Positions 7,530-14,299 of a stretch of DNA of 16,011 bases are shown one piece after another. The translations under genes and the position numbers were made by a program. The notes below the pieces were generated by a model. It did not search any database and had not been told where the DNA came from. It saw only the letters and a list, made by a program, of their open reading frames with translations. Origin of the DNA: Veillonella sp. AM51-8BH (GTDB lineage: Bacteria > Bacillota > Negativicutes > Veillonellales > Veillonellaceae); the NCBI RefSeq assembly GCF_003463825.1, contig NZ_QSDY01000043.1, forward strand, positions 1 to 16,011. Direction: 5' to 3'. The first letter of the stretch is position 1; the number at the start of each line of letters is the position of its first letter.

Positions 7530-7988
7530 ATGAAGCGGGTTCTAGTGTCCGTAAAAAGTGTACAACGAGATATGGACGGCAAGGATACCGTAGTGGAACT
7601 GATTTCCCCTGGTACATCACATGAAAAGGGTAATGCCCAGTATGTGCGTTACGAAGAATCTAGTGTGACTGGCTTAGATGGGGTAAAGACGACCATTAAA
7701 ATCCATGATGACTCTATTGTATTGCTTCGAACAGGGGCTGTTAATATGCGTCATCAATATGTCCGTGGTGAAGAGCGCGAATCCGTGTATGAAACACCGT
7801 ATGGTGATTTGCACATGGCCGTGAATACTCATGAATTAACAGCAGACTTTCACGACGGCGTAGGTCATGTTCATTTAGGATATGACATTTCCGTCGAAGG
7901 TGAATGGCAATTTTATAATCAGTTAGATATAGACGTGCGGGAGGATACAGAGCATGGACATGAAGGAAATCCTGAAATCGGGGATTGA
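7530..7988 (+). CDS. DUF1934 domain protein (YwiB-like)
   Basis: A 152-residue protein of the DUF1934 family, predicted to be a small cytoplasmic beta-barrel (calycin-like). Alternating hydrophobic strands run the whole length, with family features such as YEESSVTGLDGVKTTIKI (about 41-58) and TPYGDLHM (87-94). No catalytic function is established for the family. In Bacillus subtilis, ywiB also lies directly before argS, so the order supports the assignment and suggests a conserved link with arginyl-tRNA synthetase. GGAGGT at 7518-7523 precedes ATG 7530. The last 35 bases overlap argS in another frame, which suggests translational coupling. Confidence 0.85.
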   Translation: MKRVLVSVKSVQRDMDGKDTVVELISPGTSHEKGNAQYVRYEESSVTGLDGVKTTIKIHDDSIVLLRTGAVNMRHQYVRGEERESVYETPYGDLHMAVNTHELTADFHDGVGHVHLGYDISVEGEWQFYNQLDIDVREDTEHGHEGNPEIGD

Positions 7989-9687
7989 ACAGGCATTACA
8001 AGATACGATTAACAGCGGTGGTTTACCAGCTGGGGAATATCCAGAAATCGTTCTCGAAGTGCCACCTCAAAAAGAATTCGGTGATTTTTCTACAAATATC
8101 GCTATGCAATCCGCTCGTGTAGCTCGTCAAAACCCTCGTGCTATTGCAGAGGCTTTGATTAGCCATATGAATTTTGATTGGCTCGAACGCGCTGAGGTTG
8201 CTGGTGCAGGTTTCATCAATTTCTTCTTGAAATCTGATATGGTATACGATACGTTGAAAGCTATTTTAAATGCTGGCGATCAATATGGTGTTCAACCATT
8301 GCGTGCACGCGATACGATTCAAGTAGAGTACGTAAGTGCGAACCCAACAGGTCCGTTACATGTCGGCCATGGTCGTGGTGCTGCGTATGGTAGTGCACTT
8401 GTAAACTTGTTGCGTGCAGCAGGTTACAATGTACAATCCGAGTACTACATCAATGATGCGGGTAACCAAATCGATAATATGGCTATCTCCATTGAATACC
8501 GTTTCCAAGAGTTGCAAGGTGCTACATTAGTATTCCCACCTAAGCGCAACGAAGACGGCTCCATGCCTGAATTTGATATTCCAGAAGGAGCTCTCGTGTT
8601 CCCTGAAAATGGCTACCGTGGTCCTGATATTATCGAGACTGCAAAAGCTATTGCAGAACGAGAAGGCTTCGATAAATTAAATGCTATGAACGAAGCTGAT
8701 CGTGTAGCATTGTTTAAAGAAGAGGGTTTAAAAGAAAAATTAGCTCGCTTAGAGGAAACATTAAGCAATTTCCGTGTTACTTTCGATAATTGGTTCTCTG
8801 AACGTACTGTCCATGAAGCTGATGAAATTCATCACTCCGTAGAGGCGTTAAAGGCTCTTGGCAAAGTGTATGAAAAAGACGGTGCATTGTGGTTGAAATC
8901 TACTGACTATGGCGATGATAAAGACCGTGTAGTTATTCGTGATAATGGAGTTCCTACATATTTAGCGGCAGATATTGCATACCACCGCAATAAATATGAT
9001 CGTGGCTTCAAAGAAATGATTGATATTTGGGGCGCTGACCATCATGGTTATGTATGCCGTGTAAAAGCTGCTATGGCTGCTTTTGGTTATGACCCAGATA
9101 AACTAACAGTATTATTGTTACAAATGGTAGCATTGTTCCGCGATGGGCAACTCGTTAAATTATCTAAACGTAGCGGCGATAGCGTTACATTAGATGAATT
9201 GATTGAAGAGGTTGGCGTAGATGCATCTCGTTACTTCTTCTTGATGCGTTCTCTAGATAGCCAACTTGATTTTGATATTAACTTGGCTAAATCTCGTAGC
9301 AATGATAACCCAGTATATTATATCCAATATGCTCATGCCCGTATTCACAGCATTTACAACCAAGTGCGTGAAGCAGGCATTGCATTTGGTGATTATAGTG
9401 AAACTGATTTCACAACGCTTACAAGCGAAATGGAATTAGAATTGATTAAAAAATTAGCTGAATATCCAGAAGAGGTCGTTCAATCTGCCGAACATCGTGC
9501 ACCACATCGTATTGCTCGTTACTTATTCGATTTGGCAAGCATGTTCCATTCCTTCTATCGTCAAGGTCGTATCATTGGCGTAGATCCAGCGTTGCAACAG
9601 GCTCGTCTAGGATTAATCACAGCGATTGCCCTCGTACTTCGTCAAGGCTTGGGTATTTTAGGTATTTCTGCTCCGGAAAAAATGTAA
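7954..9687 (+). CDS. argS: Arginine--tRNA ligase
   Basis: Class I aminoacyl-tRNA synthetase that charges tRNA-Arg with arginine at the cost of ATP; cytoplasmic; 577 residues. The N-terminal Add-1 domain covers about 1-110. The HIGH signature is HVGH at 136-139 within SANPTGPLHVGHGRG. The KMSKS equivalent is KLSKRSG starting at residue 402. The C-terminal DALR anticodon-binding domain runs from about 455 to the end. Between residues 190 and 220 there is a stretch with two LVFP strings (TLVFPPKR... and ALVFPENGYRG) that looks like a short insertion compared with common ArgRS sequences. ATG 7954 follows GGGAGG (7939-7944) at 9 nt, inside the end of the DUF1934 gene. pyrG follows after 15 nt. Confidence 0.97.
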   Translation: MDMKEILKSGIEQALQDTINSGGLPAGEYPEIVLEVPPQKEFGDFSTNIAMQSARVARQNPRAIAEALISHMNFDWLERAEVAGAGFINFFLKSDMVYDTLKAILNAGDQYGVQPLRARDTIQVEYVSANPTGPLHVGHGRGAAYGSALVNLLRAAGYNVQSEYYINDAGNQIDNMAISIEYRFQELQGATLVFPPKRNEDGSMPEFDIPEGALVFPENGYRGPDIIETAKAIAEREGFDKLNAMNEADRVALFKEEGLKEKLARLEETLSNFRVTFDNWFSERTVHEADEIHHSVEALKALGKVYEKDGALWLKSTDYGDDKDRVVIRDNGVPTYLAADIAYHRNKYDRGFKEMIDIWGADHHGYVCRVKAAMAAFGYDPDKLTVLLLQMVALFRDGQLVKLSKRSGDSVTLDELIEEVGVDASRYFFLMRSLDSQLDFDINLAKSRSNDNPVYYIQYAHARIHSIYNQVREAGIAFGDYSETDFTTLTSEMELELIKKLAEYPEEVVQSAEHRAPHRIARYLFDLASMFHSFYRQGRIIGVDPALQQARLGLITAIALVLRQGLGILGISAPEKM

Positions 9688-9690
9688 TAG

Positions 9691-11313
<1,623 letters not shown>

Positions 11314-11322
11314 AGTAGAGCC

Positions 11323-11538
11323 ATGGGATCTCTTTTATCTATTATAGGTATATTTATATTAGCTGCACTTAAATTAGAGCAGTTTGTATATGGTAAATCG
11401 GGTAAAGAACAATCTACAACTGGTCATATAGCACGGAGAGGGCTTGCTAATGTAGCGGGTTTAATCGCTTTTGATCATGCTACTGTAAGTAGTAAATCTA
11501 TTGTAGTACGTAAAAAGAAGAAAGATGCTCAGAAATGA
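11323..11538 (+). CDS. Small hypothetical membrane protein
   Basis: A 71-residue protein not matched to any family I know. Residues 3-17 (SLLSIIGIFILAALK) form one hydrophobic segment, probably a membrane anchor. A polar middle section (GKSGKEQSTTGHIARRG) follows, then a second mildly hydrophobic stretch (LANVAGLIAFDHA, 41-53) and a very basic end, KKKKDAQK. It starts 9 nt after pyrG, with only a weak purine-rich site (TAGAGTAGAG), so it is probably translated by coupling. The last nine sense codons form the 5' arm and part of the loop of the terminator, and the TGA straddles the start of the 3' arm. That fits a real but short gene whose end is shaped by the terminator. It could also be an accidental open frame. 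Confidence 0.55.
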   Translation: MGSLLSIIGIFILAALKLEQFVYGKSGKEQSTTGHIARRGLANVAGLIAFDHATVSSKSIVVRKKKKDAQK

Positions 11539-11556
11539 GCATCTTTCTTCTTTTTT
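11512..11556 (+). terminator. Strong rho-independent terminator, overlapping the end of the small gene
   Basis: A perfect 19-bp stem, 11512-11530 with 11537-11555, with a 6-nt AGAAAT loop. The stem core is AAAGATGCTC/GAGCATCTTT, and the A-rich and T-rich ends can act on both strands. It closes the DUF1934-argS-pyrG transcription unit. Confidence 0.93.
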
Positions 11557-11608
11557 ATTCATATCGAAAAATATTGGAAAAATATATCGATAAATTTAAA
11601 AATAACAC

Positions 11609-11637
11609 TTGCAATCTTGAATGATATTTGTTATTAT
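11609..11637 (+). promoter_or_regulatory. Predicted ahpC promoter with overlapping dyad
   Basis: TTGCAA (11609-11614) and TATTAT (11632-11637) are 17 nt apart, leaving a leader of about 83 nt. A dyad TTTGT (11627-11631) and ACAAA (11642-11646), 10 nt apart, spans the -10 box and the start point and could be an operator. It does not match the PerR consensus well. Confidence 0.55.
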
Positions 11638-11726
11638 ATAGACAAAGATAGATATAGCAATGGTGTTAAGTGCACCAATACAAATATAATCATTACAATT
11701 TGAAACTCACACAAGGAGGACATGAC

Positions 11727-12290
11727 ATGTCTATTATTGGTAAACAACTTCCTGAATTTACTCTAGATGCTTTCAAAAAACCTGAATTAGTAAAAGTTAG
11801 TACTGCCGATGTGTTGGGCAAATGGTCCATCTTCGTATTCTATCCAGCAGACTTCACATTTGTTTGCCCTACAGAATTAGAAGACGTACAAAACTCTTAT
11901 GCAGAATTGAAAGAACTAGGTTGCGAAGTTTACTCCGTATCTTGTGACTCTGAATTCGTTCACAAAGCATGGTCTGATGCTTCTCCAAGCATTAATAAAA
12001 TCGAGTACTACATGTTAGCTGATAAAAAACATGAATTAGCTGATTTCTTCGACGTATTCCAAGAAGAATCTGCTATGGCTTACCGTGGTACATTCGTAGT
12101 AGATCCAGAAGGTTTCGTTCGTACAGCTGAAATCCATGATATGGGTATCGGCCGTTCTGCTGAGGAATTGGTTCGTAAAGTACAAGCAGCTCAATTCGTA
12201 GCAAAACATGGTGATCAAGTGTGTCCTGCACGTTGGAAACCAGGTAAAGACACATTGAAACCAGGTCTTGATCTAGTAGGTAAAATCTAA
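11727..12290 (+). CDS. ahpC: Peroxiredoxin, alkyl hydroperoxide reductase subunit C
   Basis: Typical two-cysteine peroxiredoxin that reduces hydrogen peroxide and organic hydroperoxides; cytoplasmic; 187 residues, the usual AhpC length. The peroxidatic cysteine is C47 in FYPADFTFVCPTE, the resolving cysteine is C166 in VCPARWKPG, and R120 (YRGTF) supports the active site. ATG 11727 is chosen because AAGGAGGA (11713-11720) lies 6 nt upstream; an in-frame ATG at 11670 would add 19 residues that do not resemble the family. No ahpF reductase gene is next to it, so the electron donor (AhpF elsewhere, or thioredoxin or rubredoxin type) is unknown. It has its own promoter and probably a long 3' region reaching the terminator at 12449. 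Confidence 0.96.
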   Translation: MSIIGKQLPEFTLDAFKKPELVKVSTADVLGKWSIFVFYPADFTFVCPTELEDVQNSYAELKELGCEVYSVSCDSEFVHKAWSDASPSINKIEYYMLADKKHELADFFDVFQEESAMAYRGTFVVDPEGFVRTAEIHDMGIGRSAEELVRKVQAAQFVAKHGDQVCPARWKPGKDTLKPGLDLVGKI

Positions 12291-12302
12291 TTTATAAATA
12301 AC

Positions 12303-12413
12303 TTAAACGCTAGAATAATCTAGACAACTCCTCAAATGACAAAACGGGCGCGCATCGTTTTCCTGACGATACGGTAAGTCCCAATACCAGATGAACCCTC
12401 TCCAATTCATCAT
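12303..12413 (-). CDS. Possible small ORF of 36 residues, minus strand
   Basis: An open frame read on the minus strand, from a double ATG at 12413-12408 to TAA at 12305-12303. It has a good ribosome binding site (GAGGT, 5 nt before the ATG). The peptide begins MMNWRGFIWYWDLPYRQ and continues with NDARPFCHL; it is rich in Trp and Tyr and has two Cys. It matches no family I recognise. It lies in a GC-richer island and overlaps the hairpins of the ahpC 3' region. It may be a real small protein, a chance frame across a structured RNA, or part of a dispersed intergenic repeat. No convincing promoter drives it. Confidence 0.25.
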   Translation of the reverse strand: MMNWRGFIWYWDLPYRQENDARPFCHLRSCLDYSSV

Positions 12414-12478
12414 GGTAAACCTCATATAACAAACTACAAACTATACGCAAAAGGACTGGCCTTCGGGCTAGTCCTTTT
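12351..12478 (+). ncRNA. Candidate structured RNA or 3'-UTR-derived sRNA after ahpC
   Basis: Successive hairpins can be drawn: ATCGT/ACGAT (12354-12358 with 12366-12370, extended past one mismatch), GGTA/TACC (12373-12376 with 12385-12388), and GATGAA/TTCATC (12390-12395 with 12406-12411). A terminator hairpin follows. No clear own promoter was found, so it may be processed from ahpC mRNA. It does not match 6S, SRP, tmRNA or a riboswitch class I know. Confidence 0.3.
12449..12478 (+). terminator. Rho-independent terminator with TTCG loop
   Basis: AAAAGGACTGGCC (12449-12461) pairs with GGCTAGTCCTTTT (12466-12478) around a TTCG tetraloop closed by C-G, with one G-T pair. The T run ends the stem. 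It would end ahpC transcripts about 190 nt after the stop codon. Confidence 0.88.
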
Positions 12479-12616
12479 GTGTTATGTAAAATAATTAATG
12501 TTTCGTTAGGTGTGATTGCAAGTCTAATAATATAATAAAATAAATCAATAATATAGGCTTAGGCCAATAAATATAAGGGTTTTAAATACCCCCTTGTAAA
12601 AGTAGGAAATAAGTTC

Positions 12617-12645
12617 TTGCATTTTTGAAATTAGTGGTCTATAAT
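12617..12645 (+). promoter_or_regulatory. Predicted rrf2-cysK promoter
   Basis: TTGCAT (12617-12622) and a perfect TATAAT (12640-12645) have the ideal 17-nt spacing. The start point would be near 12652, giving a leader of about 100 nt before the rrf2 ATG. Confidence 0.75.
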
Positions 12646-12655
12646 GAAATTAATT

Positions 12656-12672
12656 CCTAGTGATACACAAGG
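12656..12672. promoter_or_regulatory. Palindrome after the rrf2 start point, candidate operator
   Basis: CCTAGTG-ATA-CACAAGG matches its own reverse complement at six of seven arm positions. It lies about 5-20 nt after the predicted start point, where a bound repressor would block transcription. It is a candidate site for autoregulation by the Rrf2 protein encoded just downstream. The assignment is inference from position. Confidence 0.4.
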
Positions 12673-12750
12673 TTTTATAAATGAAGTAGGATAAGTGCTT
12701 TATAACATGGGGTGTGTTAGCACTAACTTTTACAAAGAGAGGCAAGATAT

Positions 12751-13200
12751 ATGAGGATTTCCACAAAAGGTCGCTATGCATTGATGGTTCTCATCGATTT
12801 AGCAGAGCAAGGTCAAGATAAACCGGTTTCCTTGCGATCCGTTGCAGAACGACAAGGTATATCTGAGAAATACCTTGAAGGCATTGTGGCTCGTTTGGGT
12901 GCCGCTAACCTAGTGGATAGTATTCGTGGTAAATACGGAGGCTATCGCTTATCTAAAAGCCCTAAAGAGTACACTATAATTGAAATTTTGCTTGCTACGG
13001 AAGAATCCATGGCTATCATCTCTACTCTTGATGAAGGGGTGAGTACTGATACAGTAATCAACGAACGTACTGTTGGTTTCTGGGCAGGATTACAAAACTA
13101 TATTCATGATTATTTAGAAAACGTAACTCTTCAAGATGTAATTGATGGAACTTACGCTAAGCTTGATACAAAATATGACAATTGGGATGGTTCTATTTAA
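12751..13200 (+). CDS. Rrf2 family transcriptional regulator (CymR-like)
   Basis: DNA-binding regulator of the Rrf2/IscR/CymR family, 149 residues. The N-terminal winged helix-turn-helix is clear: MRISTKGRYALMVLIDLA (1-18), SLRSVAERQGISEKYLEGI (27-45, recognition helix) and RGKYGGYRLSK (59-69, wing). The IscR cysteine cluster for an iron-sulfur centre is absent; the protein has no cysteine at all. That and the position 15 nt before cysK point to a cysteine-metabolism regulator like B. subtilis CymR, which senses cysteine status through a complex with CysK. That role is inferred from family and context. GAGAGG (12737-12742) precedes ATG 12751. A palindrome in the leader suggests it represses its own promoter. 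Confidence 0.9.
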   Translation: MRISTKGRYALMVLIDLAEQGQDKPVSLRSVAERQGISEKYLEGIVARLGAANLVDSIRGKYGGYRLSKSPKEYTIIEILLATEESMAIISTLDEGVSTDTVINERTVGFWAGLQNYIHDYLENVTLQDVIDGTYAKLDTKYDNWDGSI

Positions 13201-13215
13201 TAAGGAGTGACTATT

Positions 13216-14150
13216 ATGTCTAATATTGCAAAATCTTTCGTTGAATTAATTGGTAAAACACCTTTATTGGCAGCTACACGTTTTGGTAAAAAATATGGCG
13301 CAGATGCAAATATCTTTGCTAAATTGGAATACTTTAATCCAGGTGGCTCTGTTAAAGATCGTATTGCTGCAGCAATTATTCAAGCAGCTGTTGAATCTGG
13401 TGAATTACAACCAGGTGGTACAATCGTAGAAGCTACATCTGGTAATACTGGTATCGGTTTATCCGCTGTTGGTGCTGCTCTTGGCTATAAAGTTGTAATC
13501 GTAATGCCAGAAACAATGTCCATCGAACGCCGTAAATTGATGCTTGGCTATGGTGCTCAACTCGTGTTGACTGATGGCTCTCTTGGCATGAAAGGTGCTA
13601 TTGCAAAAGCTAAAGAAATCGTAACAGCTACAGCTGGTGCCATCGAGGCGGGTCAATTCGTAAATCAAGCAAACCCAGCAATTCACTATAAAACAACTGG
13701 TCCTGAAATCTGGCAAGATACAGATGGTACAGTAGATATCTACGTAGCTGGTGTTGGTACAGGCGGTACTTTGACTGGTGCAGGTCGTTATTTAAAAGAA
13801 CAAAACCCTGACGTAAAAGTTGTGGCTGTTGAACCAACTGATTCCCCAGTATTGTCCAATGGCAAACCTGGTCCTCACAAAATCCAAGGCTTAGGTGCTG
13901 GCTTCATTCCTGATACTTTGGATACTAATATTTACGATGAAGTAATTCAAGTAACTAACGATGATGCATTCGCTACATCTCAAGCATTTGGACATACAGA
14001 AGGTATCTTAGTTGGTATTTCCTCTGGTGCTGCTCTTTGGGCTGCTCAAGAATTGGCTAAACGCCTGAAAATAAAGGCAAAAACATCGTAGTAATTCTTC
14101 CTGATACAGGTGAACGCTACTTGTCCACTGCATTATTCCCAGAAGTATAA
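13216..14150 (+). pseudogene. cysK: Cysteine synthase A (O-acetylserine sulfhydrylase), frameshifted near its 3' end
   Basis: PLP enzyme making cysteine from O-acetylserine and sulfide. PLP lysine K47 (PGGSVKDR), substrate loop TSGNTG (74-79), phosphate-binding GTGGT (181-185) and GISSGAA (267-273) are all present. After residue 283 (LAKR) the frame is lost: the sequence reads CGCCTGAAAAT at 14062-14072, where CGCCCTGAAAAT would be expected. As it stands the protein ends at TAG 14089-14091 with eight foreign residues (291 in all). Adding one C restores 28 family-like residues, ending GERYLSTALFPEV, to TAA 14148-14150 and a normal length of 311. ATG 13216 follows TAAGGAGTG; a GTG at 13207 lies inside that site. 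The loss may be a recent mutation or a sequencing error. The missing part is the C-terminal strand and helix of the fold, so activity or stability may suffer. Confidence 0.9.
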
Positions 14151-14198
14151 TAGAATATGATTAGTGAAAGCAATAATCTGCCTTTCCTGATATAGTAG

Positions 14199-14222
14199 AG
14201 CCCCTCGGTAGAGGGGCTTTTT
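14199..14222 (+). terminator. Rho-independent terminator of rrf2-cysK
   Basis: A perfect 8-bp stem AGCCCCTC (14199-14206) with GAGGGGCT (14211-14218), loop GGTA, then a run of five T from 14218 to 14222. It is 48 nt after the restored cysK stop. Confidence 0.93.
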
Positions 14223-14245
14223 CTAATGTTACAATTTTATATAAG

Positions 14246-14275
14246 AAAAAGGAGCTACTAGATAGCTCCTTTTTT
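14246..14275. terminator. Bidirectional terminator between cysK and the tannase gene
   Basis: A perfect 12-bp stem AAAAAGGAGCTA (14246-14257) with TAGCTCCTTTTT (14263-14274), and a 5-nt loop. The A tract on one side and T tract on the other make it work on both strands. On the minus strand it lies 25 nt after the tannase stop codon and is probably that gene's terminator. Confidence 0.88.
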
Positions 14276-14299
14276 GTTATGGTATGTATTTAGTTGTTA

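Larger units (their letters stand above)
12291..12750. other. Intergenic region between ahpC and rrf2
   Basis: This 460-nt gap has three parts. 12303-12478 is a locally GC-richer island with several hairpins, a small minus-strand open frame and a terminator. 12480-12610 is very AT-rich with no open frame or clear signal apart from a weak repeat around GGGT...ACCC (12577-12590). 12617-12750 holds the rrf2 promoter, a palindrome and a leader of about 100 nt. Confidence 0.8.

Noticed and set aside
12336..12377. Plus-strand 13-codon open frame (MTKRARIVFLTIR)
   Set aside because: It is very short, has no ribosome binding site and lies within the hairpin region; chance is the simpler explanation.
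12751..13200. IscR assignment for the Rrf2 regulator
   Set aside because: The protein has no cysteine, so it lacks the iron-sulfur ligands; the cysK neighbour fits a CymR-like role better.
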